From DATBSL01 sp963729875 (GTDB taxonomy: Bacteria; Acidobacteriota; Vicinamibacteria; Fen-336), in the NCBI GenBank assembly GCA_963729875.1, contig CAVSPR010000006.1:558001-622000 (forward strand): a stretch of DNA of 64,000 nucleotides. Direction: 5' to 3'. Below the pieces are notes generated by a model. That model saw nothing but the letters and a program-made list of their open reading frames with translations. It was not told where the DNA came from and did not search any database. The position numbers and the translations under genes are program-made. This document shows positions 28,903 through 38,822 of this stretch, piece after piece. How positions within the stretch are numbered: position 1 is the first letter of the stretch; each line of letters begins with the position of its first letter.

Positions 28903-30049
28903 CTCGTGGCCTCCGCGGGGGCGGGCACCGGGCGCCCGAGGACCTTCATGTACCCGGCGTGGATGGACCGGACGGAGCGCTCCCAGCTGAAGCTGGCGGC
29001 CCGCAGGAGGCCCTGCTCGACGAGCCGCCGCCGCAGGGCCTCGTCGTCGAGGACCCGCGCGATCCCCTGGGCGATCGCCTCCTCCGAGTAGGGGTCCACG
29101 AGCAGGGCCCCTTCTCCCACCACCTCGGGCAGGGAGGAGATGCGGGAGGTCACGACCGGGGTCCCGCAGGCCATGGCCTCGAGGGGGGGCAGGCCGAAGC
29201 CCTCGTAGAGCGAGGGGAAGGCGAACACCGAGGCCATCCGGTAGAGGGCGGCCAGCGTGCCGTGGGGAACGAAGCCGAAGAAGCGCACGTCCTGGCGCAC
29301 GCCGGCCTCCTCGACGGTCCGGCGGAGCGAGCCGTAGCGGCGAGACGTCGTCCCCGATGAGGACGAGGCGCAGGTCCTCGTTGCCCTCCTGGGCGCGGAC
29401 GCGGGCGAAGGCGCGGATGAGGCGCTCGAGGTTCTTGTGCGGCTTCACGTTCCCCGCGAAGAGGACGAAGCGGCCGCGGATCTGGTAGCGCTCCCGGACC
29501 CGCTCCATCTCTTCGGGGCCGGGGTCCTGCAGGAGCTCGGCGTCGATGGCGTTGGGGACGACGTGGACCTTCGTCGGGGTCGGCCCACGGGTAGAAGCGC
29601 AGGATGTCGGCGCGCGAGGCCTCGGAGACGGTGAACACGAGCGCGCTGCGGCGCACGGCGTTGCCCATCATGAAGCGCGCGTAGCGGAAGGCCATGCGGC
29701 TCGGCAGGTACTGGGGGAACAGCAGGTGGATGCAGTCGTGGATGGTGACGACCGTCGGCACCGTGCACAGCAGCGGGCGCACGTAGTGCGGCGAGTGCAG
29801 CAGCTCGGCCCCGAGGCGGCGCAGCTTCAGCGGGATCGAGACGTGCTCGCGCAGCCCGTAGCGTGCCGAGCCGTCGACCACCGGGACGAAGTTCTCCGCG
29901 AGGTCGCGCAGGGTCGGCTCGTCGGCCGGGTTGCAGAAGAGGAGGTAGGTGGTCTCGCGGTCGAGGCGGGCGAGGTGGCGGACGACGTTACGGACGTACG
30001 TGCCGATCCCGTAGTCGTTCCACTTCCGGACGTCGATCGCGATCTTCAC
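28899..30049 (-). CDS. Glycosyltransferase family 4, frame interrupted
   Basis: About 383 residues. The start KIAIDVRKWNDYGIGTYVRN has the glycine-rich loop of the GT4 acceptor domain; HDCIHLLFPQYLPSRM and FTVSEASRADILRFYPW follow. The donor domain has FVLFAGNVKPHKNLERLIRA, FFGFVPHGTLAALYRMASVF and PSLYEGFGLPPLEAMACG. Frame breaks near 29580 and 29340. The GTG at 30049 is chosen because it starts the conserved first strand. One of four successive GT4 or GT2 enzymes in the polysaccharide locus. Confidence 0.82.
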
Positions 30050-30121
30050 GGGGCCTCGGCGCACAAGTGCAGCGCACGACAATAACATGAGGAGCGTTCC
30101 CGCCCCAAGCGGAAGGCGCGG

Positions 30122-31035
30122 CTACGCCCGTCCGAGGGCGAGGCGCAGGCAGCCCACGGCGTCGGCTCGGCCCTCGGCGTCCGCGCTCGCCGCGGCCCGC
30201 AGCCACTCCGCGAGCGCCCCGCAGCGCGATCAGCAGGCGGAGCCCCGCCCGCGAGGCGGGGCGGTTGTGCCGCCGGTAGTAGAGCAGGTGGCTGCGGTGG
30301 TACTCGAGCCGCGCCCGCCGCCGCGCCTCTCGCCATGCTGTGTCCGAGCCGGTGGCGCACCTCGGCGGCCGGCGTGAACACGACCCGCCATCCGGCGACG
30401 CGGAGCCGCCGGCACAGGTCGGCGTCCTCCTCGTACAGGAAGAAGCGCTCGTCGAAGCCGCCGACCGCCTCCAGTGCCTCGCGGCGGGCGAGCAGGCACG
30501 CACCGGAGACCCAGTCGGGCTCGTGCTCGCGCGCGTGGCGCGCCTCGGCCTCGGCCAGGGCCCGCTGGTCGCGACGGGCGACGCCACGCACGAGGCGGCG
30601 CTGCGCCCACTCCGAGGCCAGGGTGAGGTCGGGCCCGGTGGAGACCTGGATCGTCCCGTCCGCGCTGCGCGTGCGCGGGCCGGCGGCGCCCACGTCGGGG
30701 CGGCCGTCGAGGACGCCGGAGCGAGGGCCTCGACCGCGCCCGGGCGTGACCTCGGCGTCCGGGTTCAGGAAGAGCACGTGCGGCGCGCCGGAGGTGCGCC
30801 ACCCCTGGTTGCAGGCCGCGAGCGAAGCCGACGTTCTCCGCGTTCGCGATCACGCAGGGCTCCGGGGTGGGCGGCGCGAACCGCGTCCGCCGACCCGTCC
30901 GCGCTGGCGTTGTCCACGACCACGATCTCGATCGGAAGCCGAGGCGTGCGCCCGCAGCGAGGCGAGGGCGGCGAGGAGCGCCTCCCGGGCCTCGAACGAG
31001 ACGATCGACCACGCCAGCCCGGGGGCGTCGCTCAC
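30122..31035 (-). CDS. Glycosyltransferase family 2 (rhamnosyltransferase-like), frame interrupted
   Basis: About 300 residues of a GT-A fold inverting transferase. The start SDAPGLAWSIVSFEAREALL is followed after a break by LPIEIVVVDNASADGSADAV, NAENVGFARG and FLNPDAEVTPG (the DxD-like position), then WVSGACLLARREALEAVGGF, DERFFLYEEDADLCRRLRVA and the C-terminal EYHRSHLLYYRRHNRPA block. These match the WcaA/rhamnosyltransferase subgroup that decorates polysaccharides. Breaks lie near 30935, 30815, 30730, 30330 and 30215. The GTG start overlaps the upstream stop (GTGA). Confidence 0.8.
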
Positions 31036-32148
31036 GACCCGGCGGCCTCCAGGAGGGCCTCGCGCGTGCGGCGGGCGGCGTCGGCCCAGGAGTGGCGGGC
31101 GGCGAGGGCCCGTCCGGCGCTCGACGAGCCGGGCGCGGAGGGCCGCGTCGGTGAGCACCCGGTCGATCGCGGCGGCGACCTCCGTCTCGTCGCGGGGGTC
31201 GACGAGCAGCGCCGCGTCGCGGAAGATCTCGCCCAGCGAGGGCGACCGCCCGACGACGAGCGGCACGCCGCGGGCGGCGCACTCGAGGGCGGGAAGGCCG
31301 AACCCCTCGTACTCGGACAGGAAGACCGCGGCGTCGGCGGCGGAGTAACGGGTGGCGATCGCGTCGTCCTCGACGAAGCCGGAGAGCCGGACGTGGGCCC
31401 CGAGGCCGAGCGACGCGACGCGGCCCGGAAGGTCGAGGCGGGGGCGCGTGCGGTTCTCCCCGACGAAGTCCAGCACGATGCCCGGGTGGCGACGGACGAG
31501 GCGGGCGGTGGCCCGCAGCAGCTCAGGGCGCGCACCGGCGGTTGAGAACGGCGCCCACGGTGAACACGTACGGGCCGTCGATGCCGAGGCGGGCCCGGGC
31601 GGCCTCGCGGGGCCGCGGGACGGACAGGTCGTCGTCGGGCCCGAGGGGGACGTGGACGGCCTTCCCCGAGAGGTCGGGGAAGAGGCGGGCGAGCTCGCGG
31701 CGGGTGAAGTCGGAGCACGACGGGGAGCAGGCGGGAGGCGCGCAGCGAGAGGCCCACGAGGGCCCGCCGGCGCAGGGCGTCCGCGAAGGCGAAGTCCTGG
31801 GGGTGGGCGAAGAAGGAGAGGTCGTGCACGGCGGTGACCCGCGGGACCCGGAGCGAGAGCGGGCAGGAGTAGGCCGGGGAGAAGAAGACGTCGAGCGCGT
31901 CCTCCCGGCACGCGCCGCGGAAGGAGCCGCTCCTGCCAGACGACCCCCCGCGCGCAGCCGTCGCCGAGCGGGCGCTTGCGGACCGCGGGGTGGTCGAGGA
32001 CGGGGTCGAGGGCCGGGGGGCCGTTGAAGTAGCAGACGAGCCGGTCGCCGCCGTCGCGCCAGTGGCGGACGAGGTTGCGCAGGTAGCGGCCGGTGCCGGT
32101 GGGCCGGCCCGCGAGCTCCCGGGCGTCGATCCCGACGGCGAGGCGGCC
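31032..32148 (-). CDS. Glycosyltransferase family 4, frame interrupted, start uncertain
   Basis: About 370 residues. The acceptor domain starts LAVGIDARELAGRPTGTGRY, followed by YFNGPPALDP, FFSPAYSCPLSLRVPRVTAV and HDLSFFAHPQDFAFADALRR. The donor domain has YVFTVGAVLNRR, LSGFVEDDAIATRYSAADAA and FLSEYEGFGLPALECAARG. The frame breaks near 31940, 31720, 31540 and 31115. No ATG, GTG or TTG sits at the expected start, which lies within a few bases of the upstream stop at 32148, so the start codon may be miscalled. The stop overlaps the next start as GTGA. Confidence 0.78.
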
Positions 32149-33260
32149 TAGCGCCCAAGGACCTTCCGGTAGAAGGCGAGCGTCTTGCGGGCGGACTCGC
32201 CCCAGTCGAACCGCCGGCTGCGCTCGAGGCCGCGGCGGCGCATCTCCTCGGCGAGGGCCGGTCGTCGAGCAGGCGCTCGACGGCGTGGGCCAGGCCGTTG
32301 ACGTCGTGGGGTTCGACGAGGCAGGCCGCGTCGCCGGCCACCTCGGCGAGAGCCGAGCCGCTCGAGCAGACGACGGGCAGGCCCGCGGCCATCGCCTCGA
32401 CGACGGGAAGGCCGAAGCCCTCCTCGAGCGAGGGCAGGACGAGCATGCAGGAGGCCGCCATCAGGGCGCGGACGTCCCCCTGGGTCAGGTAGCCCGTCGC
32501 CACGATCTGGGGCCCCACCCGGCTGCCCGCCTGGGCCCACTCGGAGCCGGGACCGCCGAGGACGAGGGGCGGGAGGTGGCGCCGCGCGGGCCAGGGTCAT
32601 GTAGGCCATGACCAGGGTGACGAGGTTCTTGCGCTTCTCCGCGCTGCCCACGTAGAGGATCCCGCCGGTCGGCAGCCGGAGCCGGCGGAGGGTTTCCTCG
32701 ACCTTCCGGGCCGACGGGGCCTCGCGGTAGACGGGGTCGACGCCGTGGGGCGTGACCGCGATCTTCTCCTCGGGCACGTCCAGCAGGCGCCGGGCCTCCG
32801 CCGCGGTGTACTCGGACACGCAGAGGACGCCGTCCGCCCGCCGCACGTGGTCCCGGACGAGCGTGACGAAATCGCGGCGCGTCTCGCCCTCGACCATGTC
32901 GGGGTGCTTCAGGAAGAAGAGGTCGTGGAGGGTGACGACTCGCTTGCCCTTGCGGCAGGGGACGAGCAGCGGGGAGGGGGAGTGAACGAGGTCGAGCGAC
33001 GCTCCCACGAGCCGGTCGAGCGGGGGCCAGCCCGCGCGGTTCCAGGCGAGGTTGAGCCCGGCCACCGGCAGGCGCCGGTCCACCAGGCGGACGTTCGCGG
33101 GCCACGCCCGCGAGGGATAGCGCTCCTTCAGCGAGGCCGAGAAGAAGTGGAAACGGTCCTCGGGCGCCAGGGCGGGCAGCCGCTCGACCAGGGCCTGGAC
33201 GTACGTGCCCACCCCGGTGGGCCGGGAGAGCGTGGGCCGCACGTCGAGGCCGAAGTTCAT
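32148..33260 (-). CDS. Glycosyltransferase family 4, frame interrupted
   Basis: About 370 residues. MNFGLDVRPTLSRPTGVGTY opens the acceptor domain; VTLHDLFFLKHPDMVEGETR and LCVSEYTAAEARRLLDVPEE follow. The donor domain holds ILYVGSAEKRKNLVTLVMAY, ATGYLTQGDVRALMAASCML and PSLEEGFGLPVVEAMAAG with the conserved E-x7-E. Two breaks near 32585 and 32260. First gene of the leftward polysaccharide transcript; a minus-strand TATCAT hexamer lies 9 bases before the ATG. Confidence 0.85.
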   Translation of the reverse strand: MNFGLDVRPTLSRPTGVGTYVQALVERLPALAPEDRFHFFSASLKERYPSRAWPANVRLVDRRLPVAGLNLAWNRAGWPPLDRLVGASLDLVHSPSPLLVPCRKGKRVVTLHDLFFLKHPDMVEGETRRDFVTLVRDHVRRADGVLCVSEYTAAEARRLLDVPEEKIAVTPHGVDPVYREAPSARKVEETLRRLRLPTGGILYVGSAEKRKNLVTLVMAYMTLARAAPPPAPRPRRSRLRVGPGGQPGGAPDRGDGLPDPGGRPRPDGGLLHARPALARGGLRPSRRRGDGRGPARRLLERLGSRRGGRRRGLPRRTPRRQRPGPRRRAPARRPALAEEMRRRGLERSRRFDWGESARKTLAFYRKVLGR

Positions 33261-33333
33261 CGCCGTCGAATGATAGCAGGCTGTGTGCTAATCTCCGGTG
33301 GTTTCGAGAGAGCTTCAGGAGGGACCGCGGACA
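33261..33333. promoter_or_regulatory. Divergent promoter region of the polysaccharide locus
   Basis: Seventy-three bases between two divergent genes. Leftward: TATCAT at 33275 to 33270, nine bases before the glycosyltransferase ATG. Rightward: an extended -10, TGCTAATCT at 33286-33294, followed by a CAGGAGGGA ribosome-binding site for the UDP-glucose dehydrogenase. Confidence 0.45.
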
Positions 33334-34635
33334 GTGCAGATCGGAGTCGTGGGAACGGGCTACGTCGGGCTGGTGGTCGGGGCGTGTCTCGCCGAGAACG
33401 GCAACTTCGTGGCCTGCGTCGACAACGACGCGGCCAAGGTCGACCGGCTGCGGCGGGGCGAGATCCCGATCTACGAGCCCGGGCCTCAACGAGATGGTCC
33501 CCCGCAACGTCGCGGAGGAGAGGCTGCGCTTCACGACCGACCTCGACGAGGTCGTGCGCGCGAGCGAGGTGATCTTCATCGCGGTGGGCACGCCGCAGGA
33601 CGAGGACGGCTCGGCCGACCTGACCCACGTCCTCGACGTGGCCCGGGCGATCGGCCGCGCGATGAACGGCTACAAGGTGATCGTCAACAAGTCGACCGTG
33701 CCGGTGGGCACGGCGGCCAAGGTGCGGGCGGTGGTCTCCTCGCTCACGAGCCACCCGTTCGCGGTCGTCTCGAACCCGGAGTTCCTGAAGGAAGGCACGG
33801 CGGTCGACGACTTCCTCAAGCCCGACCGCGTGGTGATCGGCACCGACGATCCCGAGGTCGAGGCGGTGATGCGGCAGCTGTACGAGCCCTTCGTCCGCAC
33901 CGGCAAGCCCATCCTCGTCATGGACACCGCCTCGGCGGAGCTCACGAAGTACGCGGCCAACGCGATGCTCGCCACCCGGATCTCCTTCATGAACGAGATC
34001 GCGAACTACTGCGACCGCGTCGGGGCGGACGTGCGGCAGGTGCGCCTCGGAATGGGGACGGACAGCCGGATCGGGTCGTCGTTCCTGTTCCCTGGCGTCG
34101 GGTACGGCGGCTCGTGCTTCCCGAAGGACGTCAAGGCGCTGATCCGGATGGGCGCAGGACGCGGGACTGCCCCTGCACGTCGTGGAGGCGGTCGAGCGCA
34201 CGAACGAGGCGCAGAAGTCGGTCGTCGTGCCCCGGGTGGCCGCCCACCTCGGGGGGCTCGCGGGAAAGACGGTGGCGGTGTGGGGGCTCGCCTTCAAGCC
34301 CCGGACCGACGACATGCGCGAGGCGCCGGCCGTCTCGATCATCGACGGGCTTCTCGCGGGCGGGGCCTCGGTGCGGGCGTACGACCCGAAGGCCGAGGAG
34401 CAGGCCCGGCGCGTCCTCGGCGACCGCGTCACGTTCTGCGGCCGCGCCTACGAGGCGGTGACCGGAGCGGACGCGCTCGTGGTCGTGACCGAGTGGAACG
34501 AGTTCCGCGAGCCCGACTTCGCGAAGATCAAGTCCCTGATGCGCCACGCCGCGGTCTTCGACGGCCGCAACATCTACGACCCCAGGGTCCTCCACGACCT
34601 CGGGCTTCCACTACGAGGGGATCGGCCGGCGGTGA
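33334..34635 (+). CDS. ugd: UDP-glucose 6-dehydrogenase, frame interrupted
   Basis: Oxidises UDP-glucose to UDP-glucuronate with two NAD+. The start QIGVVGTGYVGLVVGACLAE holds the GxGYVG cofactor loop; VIFIAVGTPQDEDGSADL, STVPVGTAAKVR and NPEFLKEGTAVDDFLKPDRV follow. The catalytic Cys is in GYGGSCFPKDVKAL. The C-terminal UDP-binding domain has VAVWGLAFKPRTDDMREAPA and ends FHYEGIGRR. Breaks near 33485, 34155 and 34603 are treated as base errors. It supplies the UDP-glucuronate that the enzyme at 25398-26334 decarboxylates. The GTG start follows a good ribosome-binding site, and the stop overlaps the next GTG. Confidence 0.9.
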
Positions 34636-35360
34636 CGGCCGCCGCGAAGATCGTCCCGCGCCGCACGCCGATCCCGGACCCCCTGCTCTCGGTGGTCATG
34701 CCGGTCTACAACGAGAGGGCCACGGTGGAGGAGATCGTGGGGCGGGTGCTGGCCGTCCCGCTCCGCATCGAGCTCATCGCCGTCGACGACGCCTCGACCG
34801 ACGGGACCCGCGAGATCCTGCAGTCCCTCGCCCGCGAGCGCGGCTTCACGCTGGTGCTGCAGGAGCAGAACCGCGGAAAGGGCGCGGCGGTCCGGCGGGG
34901 GATCGCCGAGGCGACGGGGGACGTCATCGTCGTGCAGGACGCCGACCTCGAGTACAGCCCCGAGGAGTACCCGGACCTGCTGGACCTCATCGTCAAGGGC
35001 AAGGCGGACGCGGTCTACGGCAGCCGTTTCATCGGCCGCCACCGGTGCCACCTGTTCACGCACTACCTCGCCAACCTCTTCCTCAACCTGGTCACGAACG
35101 TCCTCTACAACACGACCATGACGGACATGGAGACCTGCCTCAAGGCGGTCCGCGCGGACGTGCTCAAGGGGCTGGACCTGCGGAGCGACCGGTTCGGCAT
35201 CGAGCCCGAGATCACGGCCAAGCTGTTCAAGCGGGGCGCGAGGGTGTACGAGGTGCCCATCACCTACGAGGGCCGCGACTACAGCGAGGGCAAGAAGATC
35301 TCCTGGAAGGACGGGTTTCCGGCCCTCTGGGTGCTCGTCAAGTACCGCTTCACGGACTGA
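34632..35360 (+). CDS. Glycosyltransferase family 2, polyprenyl-phosphate sugar synthase-like
   Basis: A 242-residue enzyme of the dolichyl-phosphate mannosyl/glucosyltransferase type. It has LSVVMPVYNERATVEEIVGR, LIAVDDASTDGTREIL, QNRGKGAAVRRGIAEATGDV and the metal-binding VQDADLEYSPEEYPDLL. The C-terminal part (RFGIEPEITAKLFKRGARVY, EVPITYEGRDYSEGKKI) matches GT2 enzymes that make lipid-linked sugars, but no C-terminal membrane helices are present. The GTG start overlaps the ugd stop (GTGA), so it is coupled to ugd. Confidence 0.88.
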   Translation: MTAAAKIVPRRTPIPDPLLSVVMPVYNERATVEEIVGRVLAVPLRIELIAVDDASTDGTREILQSLARERGFTLVLQEQNRGKGAAVRRGIAEATGDVIVVQDADLEYSPEEYPDLLDLIVKGKADAVYGSRFIGRHRCHLFTHYLANLFLNLVTNVLYNTTMTDMETCLKAVRADVLKGLDLRSDRFGIEPEITAKLFKRGARVYEVPITYEGRDYSEGKKISWKDGFPALWVLVKYRFTD

Positions 35361-35374
35361 CGGGCCGCGCTTTC

Positions 35375-35403
35375 TTGCCCGCGCGGCGGGGTCCCGTTAT
35401 ACT
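35375..35403 (+). promoter_or_regulatory. Sigma70-type promoter of the MsbA-like gene
   Basis: TTGCCC at 35375-35380, 17-base spacer, TATACT at 35398-35403. It lies in the 126-base gap after the GT2 gene and would drive the ABC exporter and probably the yicC-gmk-rpoZ genes behind it. Confidence 0.6.
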
Positions 35404-35486
35404 GTCGTGTTGCCGCTGGGATCTAAGTTGCCGCCAGCCAAGGAGATGAGGTCATCGCGCTGCCCGCGATCCGCCCTCACGACCGC

Positions 35487-37307
35487 GTGAGACCGAAGTC
35501 GCGCCCGAGGCCGCGCGTGGCGAAGCTGCGCGAGCGCGGCCGTGCCGCCGCCCGGTCGGTGTCGACCGAGGTGGCGCTGTTCCGGCGGCTCTTCGAGTAC
35601 ACCCGCCCCTACCGCGGGCGCCTCCTGCTCTCCTGGCTCGCGACCGCGGGCTACGCGGCCGCCGGCTCGCTCATCGTCCTGCAGGTCAAGCCGGTGTTCG
35701 ACAAGGCCCTGGCGCTCGGGGTCGACGTCGGGCGGCTCTCGCTCACCATCCTCGTCCTGTACGTCCTGAAGGGGATCTGCTCCTACTTCTCGACGACACT
35801 GGTGGCGGCGGCGGGCCAGCGCGCGGTCACCGACCTGCGCAACGCCCTCTACGAGCACATCCTCCGGCAGTCCTTCGCCTTCCTCGGGCGGAGCACCACC
35901 GGCTCGCTCATGAGCCACATCACCACCGACGTCGAGAAGATCCAGGCTGCGGTCTCGGAGCTGGCCGGGGACCTCCTCAAGGAGGGCCTGACCGTCCTCG
36001 GGTTCATGCTCGTCCTGTTCTTCCTCGACTGGCGGCTGGCCACACTCTCGCTGGTCGGGCTGCCGGCCGTCCTGCACCTGCTCCTGCGCCTCGGCCAGAG
36101 GCTGCGGGCCTCGAACGAGACGTCGCTGCGGCGCTGGAAGGACATCTCGGAGATCCTGCAGGAGACGATCTCCGGGTTCCGCGTGGTGAAGGCGTTCGGG
36201 ATGGAGGGCTTCGAGATCGGGCGCTTCCGGCGCGCCGCCTCGCGCCTGCTCAGCGTGAACATGCGGATCACCCGCACGACCGCGGTGCTGCCCCCCCTGA
36301 TGGAGGGGCTGGGCGGGGTCGCGTTCGTGGCCGCGCTCTTCTACGGGAGCTACTCGATCCGCCACCAGCACATCACCGTCGGGGCCTTCGTCGCCTTCCT
36401 CACCGCCCTGTTCGCGATGTACACCCCGATCAAGCGGCTCTCGCGGGTGAACGCCACTCTCCAGGCCGCCCTCGCCGCCGGGCACCGGGTGCTCGAGGTG
36501 CTCGACCGGCACGACGAGGTCCCGCAGAAGGCGGGCGCGGTCGTCCTCCCGCGCATGCGGGAGGGCCTGGAGTACCGCGGGGTCGGCTTCCGCTACGCCG
36601 ACGGCCACGGGGAGGTCCTGCGCAACGTCAACTTCTCGGCCCGGCCCGGCGAGGTCGTGGCCATCGTGGGCACGAGCGGCTCCGGCAAGACCACCCTGGT
36701 CAACCTCCTCCCGCGCTTCTACGACGTCACCGAGGGGCACGTGGTCATCGACGGGGTCGACGTGCGCGATGCCACCCTCGCCAGCCTCCGCGCGCAGATC
36801 GGCCTCGTCACGCAGGAGACCGTCCTGTTCAACGACACCGTCCGCGCCAACATCGCGTACGGCATGGACGACGTCGACGAGGCCCGGGTGGAGTCGGCCG
36901 CCCGCGCGGCCTTCGCCCACGACTTCATCCTCGACCTGCCCCGGCGGTACGACACGGTCATCGGGGAGCGGGGGAGCCGGCTGTCCGGGGGCCAGAAGCA
37001 GCGGATCGCGATCGCCCGGGCCATCCTGAAGGACCCGCCGATCCTGATCCTGGACGAGGCGACCTCTGCCCTCGACACCGAGTCCGAGAGGCTCGTGCAG
37101 GGGGCGCTGTCGAACCTCATGCGCGGGCGGACGACCCTGGTGATCGCCCACCGCCTGACCACCGTGCGGGACGCTGACCGGATCGTCGTTCTCGATGGCG
37201 GGGAGGTCCGGGAGGAGGGCCGGCACGAGGACCTGCTGCGCCAGGTGGGCGGGGTCTACAGCCGGCTGCACGATCTCCAGTTCGCGTCGGAGGGGCAGGC
37301 CCTGTGA
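35487..37307 (+). CDS. MsbA-like ABC exporter (lipid or polysaccharide-lipid flippase)
   Basis: An intact 606-residue fused exporter. The membrane domain has six helices, with VEKIQAAVSELAGDLLKEGL and SEILQETISGFRVVKAFGME as coupling regions. The ATPase has Walker A GTSGSGKTTL, Q-loop region IGLVTQETVLFND, signature LSGGQKQRIAIARA, Walker B ILILDEATSALDTESE and the H-loop VIAHRLTT. Close to MsbA in layout; its place after the sugar-polymer genes suggests export of a lipid-linked product. The GTG at 35487 lacks a ribosome-binding site; AAGGAG at 35440-35445 directly precedes an out-of-frame ATG, so the true start may be upstream if one base is missing. Confidence 0.88.
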   Translation: MRPKSRPRPRVAKLRERGRAAARSVSTEVALFRRLFEYTRPYRGRLLLSWLATAGYAAAGSLIVLQVKPVFDKALALGVDVGRLSLTILVLYVLKGICSYFSTTLVAAAGQRAVTDLRNALYEHILRQSFAFLGRSTTGSLMSHITTDVEKIQAAVSELAGDLLKEGLTVLGFMLVLFFLDWRLATLSLVGLPAVLHLLLRLGQRLRASNETSLRRWKDISEILQETISGFRVVKAFGMEGFEIGRFRRAASRLLSVNMRITRTTAVLPPLMEGLGGVAFVAALFYGSYSIRHQHITVGAFVAFLTALFAMYTPIKRLSRVNATLQAALAAGHRVLEVLDRHDEVPQKAGAVVLPRMREGLEYRGVGFRYADGHGEVLRNVNFSARPGEVVAIVGTSGSGKTTLVNLLPRFYDVTEGHVVIDGVDVRDATLASLRAQIGLVTQETVLFNDTVRANIAYGMDDVDEARVESAARAAFAHDFILDLPRRYDTVIGERGSRLSGGQKQRIAIARAILKDPPILILDEATSALDTESERLVQGALSNLMRGRTTLVIAHRLTTVRDADRIVVLDGGEVREEGRHEDLLRQVGGVYSRLHDLQFASEGQAL

Positions 37308-38188
37308 TCCGCTCGATGACGGGCTACGGCACGGCCGGGGTGGAGAGCGAGTCGCTGCGCGCCACGGTTGCCGCGCGCAGCCTCAACCACCGCTTCCTCG
37401 ACGTGTCCCTCCACCTGCCGCGGCGCCTGCAGGCGCTCGAGACCGATTTCAAGGAGAGGATCGCGGCCATCGTGGCCCGGGGGCGGGTGGAGCTCTCGGT
37501 CCAGGCCAGCTTCCCGGAGACGGCGGCGGAGACGGTGGTGGCGTCGCGGCCGGTGGTCACCTCCCTCGTGCGGACGCTGCGCGAGCTGCAGAGCGAGCAC
37601 GGCCTCGAAGGCGGCGTGTCCGTGTCCGACCTGATGCGCTTCCCGGGGACGCTCGAGCGTTTCGACGACGCCGCCGCGCCGTCCCCGGCGGTGCAGGCCG
37701 CGCTCGGCCAGCTCGTGTCGCAGGCGCTCGCGGGGCTGGACGCGATGCGGGGGGCCGAGGGCGAGCGCCTCCAGGCCGAGCTCGACCGTCTGCTCACCGC
37801 CATCGAGGGCGCGGCGGCGGGCATCGAGGCCCGCTCCGCGGAGTCGAAGGAGGAGCGGCAGGCCGCCCTGCTCGAGCGGCTCCGGGCCCTCGTGGGCGAG
37901 CTCGGCCTCGAGGAGACCCGCCTCTACCAGGAGGTGGTCCGGGCGGTGGAGCGGCACGACGTGGCGGAGGAGCTGCAGCGGCTGCGCAGCCACGCGGCGT
38001 CCGCTCGGCAGCTGATCTCGGCGACCGGCGCTCCCGCCGGCAAGCGCCTCGACTTCCTCACGCAGGAGCTCATGCGCGAGGCCAACACGATCGGGAGCAA
38101 GGTGCAGGACGCCCTGGCCGTCCGCGAGGTGGTGGCCCTGAAGGCCGACATCGAGAGGCTCCGCGAGCAGGTGCAGAACATTGAGTGA
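37304..38188 (+). CDS. yicC: YicC/YloC family endoribonuclease
   Basis: A 294-residue protein of the YicC family, shown in E. coli to be an endoribonuclease. The N-terminal MIRSMTGYGTAG and LNHRFLDVSLHLPRRLQALE are family hallmarks; the C-terminal HAASARQLISATGAPAGKRL and LDFLTQELMREANTIGSKVQ form the second conserved domain. Its GTG start overlaps the exporter stop, and its 3' end overlaps gmk by 8 bases. The yicC-gmk-rpoZ order is widely conserved in bacteria. Confidence 0.92.
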   Translation: MIRSMTGYGTAGVESESLRATVAARSLNHRFLDVSLHLPRRLQALETDFKERIAAIVARGRVELSVQASFPETAAETVVASRPVVTSLVRTLRELQSEHGLEGGVSVSDLMRFPGTLERFDDAAAPSPAVQAALGQLVSQALAGLDAMRGAEGERLQAELDRLLTAIEGAAAGIEARSAESKEERQAALLERLRALVGELGLEETRLYQEVVRAVERHDVAEELQRLRSHAASARQLISATGAPAGKRLDFLTQELMREANTIGSKVQDALAVREVVALKADIERLREQVQNIE

Positions 38189-38822
38189 GCACGAGCCGAC
38201 GGTGGTGGTGGTCTCCGCCCCCTCGGGGGCGGGCAAGACGACGGTCCTCGCCCGCGTCCTGCGCGAGCTGGGCGGAATCCGCTTCTCCGTCTCGCACACG
38301 ACCCGCGCCCCGCGGGGAGCGGAGCGGGACGGCATCGAGTACCACTTCGTGACCCGCGCCGAGTTCGAGATGATGCGCGACGCGGGGCGCCTGCTCGAGT
38401 GGGCAGAGGTGCACGGCAACCTCTACGGGACCGGCGTCGCGGAGCTCGAGAGGGCGGCCACGGCCGGCGTCGACATCCTGCTCGACGTGGACGTGCAGGG
38501 CGCGGCCCAGGTGCGCGAGCGCGTGCCGGGGGCGGTGACGGTGTTCATCCTCCCCCCCTCGTACGGGGTGCTCGAGCGGCGCCTCCGGGGACGGGGCCAG
38601 GACGAGGAGGCCATGATCGAGCGGCGCCTGGCCGTGGCCGGGCGCGAGATCGACGCCTTCGCGCAGTACGACTACGCGATCGTGAACGACGACCTCGATA
38701 CGTGCGTCGAGGAGCTGAAGTGCATCGTCCGGGCGGCGCGCTGCCGGGTGTCGGTGGTGAGGGAGCGGGCCCGGGCGATCGAGAGGACCTTTCAGACGGC
38801 CAAGGAGGCGAGAGGCGCATGA
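38181..38822 (+). CDS. gmk: Guanylate kinase
   Basis: A 213-residue enzyme that phosphorylates GMP to GDP. The P-loop is VSAPSGAGKTTVL; GMP-binding residues sit in SVSHTTRAPRGAERDGIEYH and FVTRAEFEMM, the acidic pair in LLDVDVQGAAQV, and the lid region in RRLRGRGQDEEAMIERRL. Normal length. The stop overlaps the rpoZ start by ATGA, indicating tight coupling within the yicC-gmk-rpoZ-coaBC operon. Confidence 0.95.
   Translation: MSEHEPTVVVVSAPSGAGKTTVLARVLRELGGIRFSVSHTTRAPRGAERDGIEYHFVTRAEFEMMRDAGRLLEWAEVHGNLYGTGVAELERAATAGVDILLDVDVQGAAQVRERVPGAVTVFILPPSYGVLERRLRGRGQDEEAMIERRLAVAGREIDAFAQYDYAIVNDDLDTCVEELKCIVRAARCRVSVVRERARAIERTFQTAKEARGA

Noticed and set aside
35446..35490. A 14-codon leader peptide before the MsbA-like gene, ending in GTGA
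   Set aside because: Its AAGGAG touches the ATG with no spacing, and the peptide has no recognisable attenuation sequence.
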